Assembly: GCA_009193035.1 (NCBI GenBank)
Contig: SWDT01000126.1
Coordinates: 1-64,000, forward strand
Reading direction: 5' to 3'
Source: Halicephalobus mephisto
Lineage: Eukaryota; Nematoda; Chromadorea; Rhabditida; Panagrolaimidae
DNA length: 64,000 nucleotides
In this document: positions 21,099 through 32,000 of the stretch, piece after piece
Numbering within the stretch: position 1 is the first letter of the stretch
Layout: every line of letters starts with the position of its first letter
Program-made: the position numbers and the translations under genes
Notes under the pieces: generated by a model
Told to the model about the DNA's origin: nothing
Seen by the model: only the letters and a program-made list of their open reading frames with translations
The model's database searches: none

Positions 21099-22413
21099 TT
21101 ATTTTTCTTGACTATTGGAATCATTCTTGGACCCTTCCGGATTCGAAGCAACGGTGTCACCAGTTGTCGAATCAGGACTCGGTTCTGAAGACGGTAGAAG
21201 AGGTATCCCAGTCGAGTTCCCGAACCCAGAAAGAGCCGACGACACAGAACTCCACATTCCACTTTTAGGGATGTTATATCTCTTGTAGAGGATTTGTTGA
21301 AGACGAGTATTATCCTTCTCACTCAGACAACTATTCGAATTATTATGAATTCTAAGAGTAAGTGGATCAATAAACTTCTCTTCAACAAGACATCTAATAA
21401 AATACGTCATATTCCTCCCAGGAATGGTGTTCATTTGCTTTTCCGGATCCAAGACATCATTCAAGGCAGTTATCATATGTTTTTCACCATTATCCCAAAG
21501 TGCCAACACAGCTCTGATGCTTCCCAACCTCTGGACGAATTCAACGTTCGACGAACTACAACCAATAACAAAATCACAAATTGATCTCGCAAGTTGTTCC
21601 TGAAAAATTTAAAGTTACACTATTGTAAAAAATTGATATTAGGATATTGTCTCAACACAAATTTTCAACTTTCTGAAAACTAAAGCAATCCATATAATAA
21701 TTTTGGTTTTATGAAAGTTATTTCATACTCAGACTATTGTAAAAACTACTACAAAATTGCCTCAATATGAATTTCTAAGTTTTCAGAACCTAAAGCAATC
21801 TAAGTAACAATTTTAATTTCATACGGTAATTACCCCGTAATCAATCATATATGAATTTCTTACAAAGTAGTCCTAATGTGAATTTCCAAATTTTCACAAC
21901 CTAAACCAGCCTACGTGACAATTTCCTTTTTGCGCTATTTCGCAATCTAATACGATTTCGTAATTGATTTGTTGGAGCTATATTCCATTTAGATAACTTT
22001 AAAAATCACCAAACTAAGATACATAGAGTACAAAACTCTCTACCCACCCTCAAGGACTAAAAATCATACAAAATTACTAATATCATTAAAAATATAAACT
22101 TTTAAAAAACTAAAATTACCTCATTCCCATTTTGCTTACACAAACCAATCAAAGTATGAGCTATATCATTCGTATTTTTTCTATCCATACCAAGACGAAG
22201 AAAATTAATTATTTCCTCTTGTACCAAGTCCATCGGAGGAGGAGCATTGTCATTCAAAAACCCATCAAAATGATCATCATCACAAAATTCAGTATAATCA
22301 TCATCTGAATCAAAACAATCATCTTCATCCACATTATCCGACGAATTATCGATGGATTTACTTTCTTTTATCATTTTTCCAGGAGCATCACATTCCTCCA
22401 TTGATTCGTCCAT
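21099..22413 (-). CDS. Acidic protein, possibly con80 (katanin p80-like), downstream gene of CWC22 operon
   Basis: Exons 22413-22120 and 21599-21099 give 264 residues. Residues 1-60 are strongly acidic (runs of Asp/Ser). The middle is helical and includes RLGSIRAVLALWDNGEKH, which resembles the start of the con80 helical domain of katanin p80/KATNBL1 proteins (RxxxVxxLW..GD). The C-terminus is Ser/Pro-rich and probably disordered. This assignment is weak and rests on one motif. The ATG lies 155 bp after the CWC22 stop on the same strand and is directly preceded by the acceptor-like TTTGTAG at about 22416, the arrangement expected for an SL2-type operon gene. The 520 bp intron contains A/T-rich repeats. 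Confidence 0.65.
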
Positions 22414-22567
22414 TTCTACAAATCCCAAAAAAATCAGAAAAAAACAAAAATAGATATCGAATGGTTTTTGACCATTTCTATCCAATTACTCCAAAAAATA
22501 CCAAATAAATACAAACCCCAAAAATAAAAAGAACAAAACAAATTAATCAACTACCACGTCTTCTTCG

Positions 22568-25500
22568 TCAGCGTTCTGTAGGAGATACGGATCGTCTTCT
22601 TTCTTTAGGAGATCGGTAGTTTTCTCGATCAGAATCATGACGGCTTTTCTTCTTGTTTGGTTCATCATCACTACCATCTTCACGATGTCGACGTCGTTTA
22701 TCATTATTTCCGTCTTCATTCCTGCGACTTCTTTCATCAGTTTTCCCATCATCAGAATCATGTCTTCTTCGGTGACCATTTTTATCAGATTCTTCATCCT
22801 CAGAATCATGTCGTTTTCTTTTTCTACGTTCATCTCTATTAACTCCCTCATCCTCAGAATCATGACGTTTTTTCCTTCGTTCACGTTCATCTCTATCAAC
22901 TCTCTTATCATCAGAATCATGTCGTTTTCTTCTTCCACGTTCATCTCTATCAACTCTCTCATCCTCAGAATCATGCCGTTTCTTCCTTTGTTCACCTTCA
23001 TCTCTATTAACTCTCTCATCCTCAGAATCATGACGTGTCCTTCTTCTACGATCATTTCCACCAGATTCTTCGTTAGAACCATGTCGTCTCCGTCGTCCAC
23101 GTTCATCTCTATCAACCTTCTCATCCTCAGAATCATAGTGTTTCCTTCTTCGACGACGCTCATCTCTATCAGCTTTCTCACCATCAGAATCACGTCGTCT
23201 CCTTCTATGTTCATCTTTCTGTGATTCTTCATCATCAGATCCACCACGCTTCCTTGATCTAGCTTCATCATCTCCACGACGATCTCTTCTATCATCTTTA
23301 CCATTTTCTCTTCTATGTCTACTTTCTTCATTTCGACGATTTCTTTCCTCACTATTTCTACTTTCTCTTCTTCTTTCATCTCTTCTATGGATTTTCGGAG
23401 ATTCTTCAACTTCACTTAAAACTTCTTTCTTAACTTCCTTCAATGCCATCTTTTTCTTTTTCTTCAAACCAGAATCCTCAGATGAAGCAGACGATGTCGA
23501 ACTAGACGACGAATCAGAATCACTCGAATCAGATGAACTTTCAGAATCCGAACTAGAATCAGAAGAATCACTTGACGAAGAAGACGAAGATGACGATTCT
23601 TCTTCAACTGCAGGTTCTTCTTTCATTTTCTTTTCTTTCTTTTTTAAATGTTTCCTCAAATCCAATGTCAAACCAGATAATCCAATAAAAGAAAAGAAAT
23701 TAATAGCAAATCTCGAATTTTTCGGATGATCTCTCGGGAACAAACCTTCAAAAGCATGATATAACGTAGCATCATGAAGTCTTTCGTCTAGTTTAATCAA
23801 TCCCAAATGTTCACACAACTGAGTAAAAACAATTTTGATATAAATTCTCCCAGACGAAGTAGTGTCCGCTTCTGTCAATTTAATAACTGACAATATTTCC
23901 CAAGAAACAGCATCTGTAGCTAACAAATGAGCTATTAACATTGCCAAATTTCTTAATTTCGTCAAATCAAATCTATGAATAGCCAAGTAGGAATCTTTTG
24001 CAATTGTTTCAAAAGTATCTTGAAATTCCTTTCTTAACTTGCAAAATCTCTCTGCCAATTTACCATAAAACGGCGTATACGACCTCTGTTGAGCACAACA
24101 ATCGACAATCATATGACATAATTCCGCTTCTACTCCTGGTTTTAGCATATTCTTGATCAACTTATGAGCAGCTTCCTGAAAATCCAACGAAGATTGAATC
24201 GTCAAGTATACATTCCTTCTGAATGCCGCTTTTTCTTGTTCAGTCATGTCAATAATCTTCAAAGTTCCTCCTTCCGTCGGTTTCGGAGCTTCTAATTCCT
24301 CCATTTCCTCATCTTTCACGCCTTCGGTCTCCTCTCCACTCTCTTCCTCCTTCTCATCTGAATCATCTGCATCTCCGATGATTTCTTTCCTGATTTCATC
24401 ATACTGAGCTTCATTAGCTTCGAATTCAGGATCAAGTTTGAAAATATTCAGGCCTAATTCCGGATCAAGAGGCTTGTTGTCTTCACTCACGAGATTCACA
24501 ATATGACACACTTGGTCCTCTTCGTCAATCAGATCCAATTCCTCAATAATAGACGGATAAGCCGCGAATTTCTCTTTTCTTACTGCAAACAGGACCTCGA
24601 TCATGTATTGAGTCCTCGCACTGATTTCATCACATTCTTCCAGGATTCTACGAAGCTGTTCAAACATGGCAAAAGTTCCTTGAGGCGTAATTTGGGTCAG
24701 CATTTGTCCACAAACCTTCAGCAGATTCACGGCAATTTCAATAGAGTCATCTGTAGGATTTTCCATCAAGACAACTAAAATTTGAAGAATCAGAAGCTCG
24801 TGACATACTCGTTGATTCGCTAGATGTCCAATGAAGGTAGAGACAGTCACACAAGTGGTTTTGTTGTTCGTTCGGAAGGCTCTCTTAAATTGGATCACCA
24901 GTCTTCGAAGAATAAGTTCTCCAACATTTGGGAACTTGGAATTAACTATCGAAACCAGAGCTGCATACACGTGGGTAAACGATGGAGAGAAGGATTGGGC
25001 TTGAATAATGGAACTGGCGAGTAATCCTCTGAAAATGAACGGTTCATATATGAAAAAATGAAAATCGACCTACTTTCCGCGAATAACGTTTTCTTGCAAA
25101 AGTTCCCGCACGACTTGAACAATGTTCGTGATGTTCACCTTGTTGACTTGACCGTGAATCCGCTTCTTGAGACGATCCCAGTTCATTCGCTGATACTGTT
25201 CACTCGACTTGTCCATGGATTGCTCCATCATCATCTTCAGCCTCGCCGGCGGGATATAAGCACCACCTGCTCGAGTCAGCACAGGATCAATGTCCTTCTT
25301 AGCGGGAGGTTTTTCTTCTTTGATAGCTGTGGAATCAGAATCCTTGTCTAGACGTCCGGAATCTGGATCTCTATCTCGCCTTCTGGAATCAGAATCCTTG
25401 TCTAGACGTCTGGAATCTGGATCCCTATCTCGTCTTCTTCTATGAAATCGCGATTCTCGATCAGAATCAGAATCTCTGTCAACTCGTCGGGAATCTGAAT

Positions 25501-25903
25501 CCTTCTCTCTTCTTCTGCGACACTTTGATTCCTGATCAGAATCTGAATCTCTGTCAACTCGTCGAGAATCTGAATCCTTCTCTCTTCTTCTGCGAGACTT
25601 TGATTCTCTGTCAGAATCAGAATCTCTGTCAACTCGTCGGGAATCTGAACCCTTCTCCCTTCTACGAGATTTTGACTCTCCGTCAGAATCTGAATCATGA
25701 CGTCTTCTTCGAGATTTTCGTTCCCGTCTAGAATCGTCATGTCTATCTGACTTCTTTCTGTGAGATTTCTTAGATTCAGATCGCTTCTTCAGAGACTCGT
25801 CTTCTGATTCATCATCTGATCGCCTTGATTTCTTCTCACGTTCTGGAGAACTGGATTTTTGTTTCTCAACAGGTTCTTCTGATTCTGAACTATGGCCGGA
25901 CAT
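22568..25903 (-). CDS. let-858: CWC22 / nucampholin (LET-858), spliceosome-associated MIF4G-MA3 protein
   Basis: Exons 25903-25074 and 25028-22568, joined across a 45 nt intron, give 1096 residues. An Arg/Ser/Asp-rich N-terminus (about residues 1-215) contains repeated RRVDRDSDSD/EKDSDSRR units. The conserved core starts at GGAYIPPARLKMMMEQ and continues through a MIF4G domain (about 235-450; NWDRLKKRIHGQVNKVN, THVYAALVSIVNSKFP) and an MA3 domain (about 555-670; FRRNVYLTIQSSLDF, GLFPRDHPKNSRF). CWC22 recruits eIF4A3 to the spliceosome for exon-junction-complex deposition. The C-terminal ~330 residues are an expanded RS-like tail with a poly-Ser tract and about ten degenerate ~22-24 residue repeats (RDERGRRKRHDSEDE). 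Those repeats create long spurious ORFs on both strands. It is divergent from TFIIE beta and probably the first gene of a two-gene operon. Confidence 0.95.
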
Positions 25904-26809
25904 GGTGATATCTGAAAAATAAGGATATTAGACAAACCTAGGGTGATAAAGAAGAAAAAAATGGTTATTACGAAATGGAGCGCGCAAAACTAGTTTTTTT
26001 CGTGTCGGGACCAGATTTGACAAGTTCACAAAGGGTTTCGCAATCATATATTTATTCATATAAAACAAAAGTCGATTTTTTTTAAAATTTTTTTGTTTTT
26101 TAATTTTGCTTTTTTTAAACGTTTTAGAAATCTTGGTTTTAAGTGTTAATTGTGAAATTACATATAAAATTTCAAAAATTGTGGTGGTTTGAAGGCTCCA
26201 GAATCCTCCACCGAATTTTGGAACATTTCCGAAATTTTTGGGGAACTTTCTTTTGATAAACATTATTACATAAATATTACTACGAAATTGTCTCGACGGG
26301 AATATTCAGGAGGTTTTGGAATTCGAAGTTTTCGAAATTTAAAATTTTTATTTAATTTTAAAAATTGAAAATTTTTTACATTTTTGAAATTTCGTTTTTT
26401 AAAGAAATTTTAGTTTTTAGAAGTAGTTATGATGGTAGATATATAGATTAGGAAAAAATGTCATTGCGGACTTGTCTTGATGTGAGTTTTTAGGATTTAG
26501 ATGTTTTAGGTTGAATTTTTATTAAATTTAGAAGTTTTCCGAATTTTTTGTAAGATTTTTAAAATGCTTCAGGAATTTTTGACAGGTTTATGGATATTGT
26601 TGTGAAATTGTCTCGACGCGAATTCCTAAAATTCACGACTTTATTTTCAAACCTCCATTCTAGAAGCTTCCAGAATCTCCTACTAGATTCTCAGCAGTTT
26701 CGGAGATTTCCCAGATTCTACAACCTTCTACAGAACCCTATTTACCGTAATTGCGAGATTTGACTCCGATTTTATATATAAATTCCGACTTTTAGGTACT
26801 CGATTCGTC
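25904..26809. promoter_or_regulatory. Intergenic region between divergent CWC22 and TFIIE beta
   Basis: About 900 bp holding the 5' ends of two housekeeping genes. It contains three occurrences of the family ACGAAATTGTCTCGACG(C/G)GAAT (about 26280, 26460 and 26605) and a TATATATAA at 26774-26782 close to the TFIIE start. A TTTTTAG at 26787-26793 before ATG 26810 is a likely trans-splice acceptor. Confidence 0.4.
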
Positions 26810-27744
26810 ATGGACAGACTGTTGAAGGAAAGAGAAGCCTTCAAAGCCGCGGCTGCGAGGAATCTGCATGCTGTTCATCATGAATCCGCCAGTACTTCTA
26901 CGTTGAACAGGACTTCAGACAAGAAAGTCCAAAAAAAGAAGAATCGGGAGCACGATGAAGCCATGCTGAAGCACATGAAGTCCTTGCCGAGCTTCGACTA
27001 CCAGACAGGGACGATGTCGGCGATAAGAACGGACACTTCTAACGCTGTTTATTTCGGCTTAATAGCGAAAATAGTGGATTTCATGAAGAAACGTCATCTT
27101 GAAGGACAAGCGTGGTCACTTTCGCTGAAGGAATGTCTGGATGAAATGAAGGCAGGTGGAATCGCGAAAAAAACAGAAATGTGGTTAAATGAGAAGCTAC
27201 CCGTGAACCCGAAGTTGCAGTTCGACTCCGAAGGCAAGTTCCAGTTCAAACCTCCCTACAAGCTGAAGAACGACGCCGCGATCGTCGCCCAACTGGCCAA
27301 GATGCACAGAGACGGCAAAGGAGCCATACTGCTGACCGAGTTGAACGAGTGTTTCCCGAATGCGGAGGAAAAAATGGCCAAACTCGGGGATTACGTCATC
27401 ACTATTCCTTGTTTAGTAAGTTTTACTTTTTTTTCATATATCAATTGTGTCTCCAGGTGAACAAGAAGAAAGACAAAGCGTATTTCTTCAACGACTCCAG
27501 CGTCGGGATGACGGTGGAGGACGATTTCAAAAGTCTCTGGAGGACGAGCAATGTGGAGTCCTTGGACGAAAAGAAGATCGAAGAATACCTCAACAAACAC
27601 GGCCTCAGTATCCTCAAGGACCAGGGAGTTAAGAGAATGAACCACGGACCTCCGAAAAGAAAAGCCCAAAGGAAAAGAACAAACGTCAAGATTCAGAACG
27701 TCCACATGCCTGAAGGTCTTTTGCAAAACTACGAAGTCGATTAA
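26810..27744 (+). CDS. gtf-2E2: TFIIE beta subunit (general transcription factor IIE subunit 2)
   Basis: Exons 26810-27415 and 27457-27744 across a 41 nt intron give 297 residues. The N-terminus is basic and Ser-rich. The central winged-helix region contains IVDFMKKRHLEGQAWSLSL and LDEMKAGGIAKKTEMWL, and a second one ends in LPVNPKL, FQFKPPYKLKNDAAIVAQL and HRDGKGAILLTELNECFPNA. The C-terminus has FNDSSVGMTVEDDFKSLWR and a basic KRKAQRKRTNVKIQNVHM segment leading to GLLQNY. This matches human GTF2E2 in order and length (about 290 residues). TFIIE recruits and regulates TFIIH at Pol II promoters. The intron carries the TTCATATATCAA motif seen in other small introns here. A TTTTTAG acceptor lies 16 bp before the ATG. 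Confidence 0.95.
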
Positions 27745-28079
27745 GCATCGTCTGCAATCTGTTGAAGATCAAGCCCAATGTAGAAGTATCATTGACGTAG
27801 TTGTTGGTGTTTGTAAAATACTGCGAAATAACTCAAGTCCTCAACTTTGAAGGTCGTTCTGAATGTCCTTGAGAGTTGTTACTCCATTCCCCTGCAATTG
27901 GATCCATTGTTGGTCTTCGAAAGTGGCGCTGACTCACGTCGGGTTTTTGTCAACGGAAAATGAAAATCGTCCAGTTTGGAAAAACTAGAGTTTTTTTAAA
28001 ATAAATTTGATCCAGAAAACTGAAGGATTAAGAAAACTGGAAACTGGTGGTTTTTGGAAAAGGGAATCCCTTGAGTAGG

Positions 28080-28560
28080 ATGTTTATGGGGATAGTGATT
28101 AAAATCCTGGAAGAATTGTTCGTGTCAGTCACTGTTTAAAACTATTGTTGGAACTAGTAGTTTTAACGGCTGTAGAAATTGTCTGGATAGTGACTAGAAG
28201 GGACGGTTTTCCTTCCTTTTTGAACACTATTCCTGTTGAATGCTAGGTGATAGTGATTGGGAGGATTCTACCTCTTAGAAGATAAAATTCTCTGAATAGT
28301 GACTGAATGTAAGAAAGGCGGTCACTAAGTGTTTCACTGGAGCTGTCATTTCTAGCAGCTGTAGAAATTGTCTGGATAGTGACTGAAAAAGAAAATTTCT
28401 TTTCTTTTTTTGAACACTATTTTCGTAAAAATAAAATGAATGATAATTTTAAATTTTTTGTCATCATAAAAAAATGGAAGTTGTTGGAATAGTAACTAAA
28501 CAAAGGTAATTCGCCAAATTCAATTACTATCTAGATTTTCGGAATTATTTTCTATCGATT
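28080..28560. repeat. GTCACTATCC palindromic repeat cluster 3
   Basis: About five GGATAGTGACT/GTCACT words with two cores, including the GGAGCTGTCATTTCTAGCAG hairpin at about 28337-28356, almost identical to those in the Pax intron. Confidence 0.8.
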
Positions 28561-28639
28561 GCAATCAGAATGACATCACTATGTAGGCCGATCTTCTTTT
28601 TGATCTTCGACAGAACATTAAAGTTTCCTAAATTTTTTA

Positions 28640-28957
28640 TTTTTTATTTTTTATTTTAGTTCTGCCCGCGACTTGTTTCTGAAGGTGGTTGATTTTTTTT
28701 CTTTCTTTCTCTACCCCTGTTTTCCCGACTAGAGTCAGGGTTGGGTCCCGTCTGATCTATCCTGGTTCTGAACCCCAATGGACCGGCACTGTGGGGATTC
28801 TGAGAATGTGACTCAAAGTCGGGAGAAGTCGTGGTTCGTCACGTCACAATTTTGAATTTCCTTAACCCCCTGGGTTCGGGTGGATCTGCTGACACCGGGA
28901 GTCGAACTTGGGACTCTTTGTGTTTCTTGGGACCACAATCACCGCGTCACGGTGCTA
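28640..28957 (-). mobile_element. tRNA-derived SINE with AAATAAA-type tail
   Basis: Read on the minus strand, 28956-28891 is a tRNA-related head: acceptor AGCACCG pairing 5 of 7 with CGGTGTC, a box A-like TGACGCGGTGATTG, and box B AGTTCGACTCC. A GC-richer body of about 220 bp follows, and it ends in (AATAAAA)-type repeats at about 28640-28665, the usual 3' tail of a LINE-mobilised SINE. The composition contrasts sharply with the flanking A/T-rich DNA. No second copy is in the window. The body has internal complementarity (CGGGACCCAACCCTGACTCT region). Confidence 0.65.
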
Positions 28958-29046
28958 CTTCTGAAGGTTGTTGATCAATCAAACAAAACTCGAGACGACA
29001 GAATCGATCAGTTTCTTTTCTAATTGCTTTTTCAAATTTCTTGCAG

Positions 29047-32000
29047 ATGCTGTATTTACCAATTTTGACAATATTCATCGCATTTACTCACGGATGTATT
29101 TCTTTCGGAGATGACCAAGTTGACGAAAAACGGGCTCTGGAGTTGAGGACCAAAAAAGCAGATTCGTTGTTGAATGAGCAATTTATCGAGGTTTGATAAA
29201 AATACAATTAAAAAATTGAAAACATTTTTAAAAATAATTTTTCCAAAATTTTAATTTTTTTAAATAATTTAATTTTTCTAAAATTTTAAATTTAAATTTT
29301 TATTTTTTTTAAATTTTAAATTTTTTAAAGATATTTTTAATTTTTTATGATTGATTGAAAAATAACAAATTAGAGACAGTTTAATTTTAAAAATAGAAAT
29401 TCATTGATTTATGAAGAAAGTTAAAAAAGAATATTGGTCTTGACACGAATGATTTTTTGATGATTAATTTAATTAATGGTATTTTAATGTACAGTAGCCA
29501 GCTTTATTGTTAAAGAAGTAATCAAAAGTTATTCGTGTTAAGACCACTAGAAATCTTTTTTTTATTTAAAAAAATAAAAAGTCACAGATCTTGAAGCGAA
29601 TGATTCTGAATTTATTTTTCGATTATAGATTTAACTAACGACAGTTCGATATACAGTAACCAGATTCATAATCGAAAAAGAAAACTAAAATTTATTCTCG
29701 GCAGGACCACTGAAATTTTTAATTTAAAAAAAAGTCACAGGTCCTACAACGAATGATTCTGAATTAATTTTTCGACTGTTGATTTAACTAACGACAGTTC
29801 AATATACAGTAATCAGATTCACAATCGAAAAAGAAACTTATCCGTAGCAGGACCATCATTTAAGATTTTTCTTCAAAAAAAAAATAAAAAATAATATTAA
29901 AGGACAGTAATCCAGACAAAAATCGCTTTTACTTTATTTTTCAATTTTGAATTAAATTATCGATTTTATAAAAGACAAATGTGAAAATTAATCTTGATTT
30001 CTGAATTTCGCTTTAGGACCATTTGTTGATTTTCATAAATTATTTCGTAACTTCACGTGCATAAATAACCCATGTTTTTGTGTCAAAATAATTTTCAAAA
30101 AAATAAAAAAATCTTGCAAAAAAACTTTTCGAAATATAATAACTGGTTTTGAAGAGATATTTCGAGATTTCATGGATATTTATGGGATCATTTAAAAGAT
30201 CATTAAGTTGATTCAAAATTGAAAAATACAGTAAAAGCGATTCTTGTCTGGATTACTGTCCTTTAATATTATTTTTTATTTTTTTTTGAAAAAAATCTTA
30301 AATGATGGTCCTGCCACGAATAAGTTTTTTTTTCGATTGTGAATCTGGTTACTGTATATTGAACTGTCGTTAGTTAAATCAACAGTCGAAAAATTAATTC
30401 AGAATCATTCGTTGTAGGACCTGTGACTTTTTTTTAAATTAAAAATTTCAGTGGTCCTGCCAAGAATAAATTTTAGTTTTTTTTCGATTATAAATCTGGT
30501 TACTGTATATCGAACTGTCGTTAGTTAAATTTGTAATCGAAAAATTAATTCAGAATCATTCGCTTCAGGATCTGTGACTTTTTTTTTAAATTAAAAATTT
30601 CAGTGGTCCTGCCAAGAATAAATTTTAGTTTTTTTTTCGATTATAAATCTGGTTACTGTATATCGAATTGTCGTTACTTAAATTTGTAATCGAAAAATTA
30701 ATTCAGAATCATTCGCTTCAAGATCTGTGACTTTTTTATTTTTTAAATTTAAAAAACTGATTTTGAAGGAATATTCAGAAATATTATTAAACATCATTGA
30801 ATTTTTTAATTTCGAAAATATTTGATTTAATTTTTAATTAAGAATATTTTCAGACTTATTTGAAAACCTTCGGATACTTCCGGGATTCTCCGGATGTTCC
30901 TGAATTGGAGAGGATGAAAACCAAAAAAGAAAAATTGGAAATCGCCCTTAAGTAAGTTTGGATTTTTATTTTCAGATCGTCGAGGGGCTTCTGGTCCACG
31001 TAAAGACGAAAAAAAAAAGAAAAATTAATTTATTAAATTTGGAATTTCGAGATTCAAAAAATTCGAACAACAATTTTTCGAAATTTTTAATTCTTTGCAA
31101 ATGCACAAATGTAAGTCCCTCAGGGCATTTCCTTTTGGCACAAAAAAATCATAATTGCTTCACGGCATTTCCTTCGGGAGAGAAAAAATCATAACTTTTT
31201 GAGGGGGATTTCCCTTCGGGACGGAAAAATCACACAATTCCCTCAGGACATTTCCCTTCGGGACGGAAAAATCACATAACTCCCTCAGGGCATTTCCTTC
31301 AGAACAAAAAAATCACATAATTGCCTCAGGGCATTTCCCTTCGGGACCAAAGTTGTGCGGATTTGCACTTAAATAGACAGGTACACGATCTCACAGTTAT
31401 CTACTGTAATCCTTGTTCCAGATCCTTCCAAGAATTCATGGCAATCCCGAGCACCGGGATTATGGATACAGCCTCCAGCGTGACCATGATGAGAAAAAGA
31501 TGCTCAAATCCCGACAAATTTAAGCAATCTGGTAATTTTTATTTTTTAAAATTTAATTTATTAATTTTTAAATTTTTTTGAATTAAATAATTTTTATTTT
31601 TTTAAATTAAATAATTTTTAAAATTTATTAATTTTTAAAATTAATTAATTTTTATTTTTTTTAAAATTAAATAATTTTTTTTTTGTTAGAAATGAATGTG
31701 TTCGAAAAAAAGTCGTTTTTGACTTACAATATCACGACATTCCCGGAAGGAATGAAACAATCGGAATTTCGACAACTTCTTAGTCAAGCCATCGCTGGTT
31801 GGGAGATCGTAATCCCCATGGATTTCATCGAAGTCGGGGAATCCGAAAGAGCAGATATCGTCTTCAGTTTCGTAGATCCCCTGGACGGATGGATCAATGA
31901 TCCCACTCGTAAGTTTACTTTTAAAAAATAAAACATGATTGTTTAATTTCGGTCTTGACACGAATAATGATTTTTTGAAATTCGAATATCGTATAGTTTA

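Noticed and set aside
22543..23415. Long ORFs on both strands over the CWC22 tail (minus 290 codons, plus 195 codons)
   Set aside because: They are frame-shifted translations of the repetitive RS/DE-rich CWC22 coding sequence; the CWC22 frame is the conserved one.
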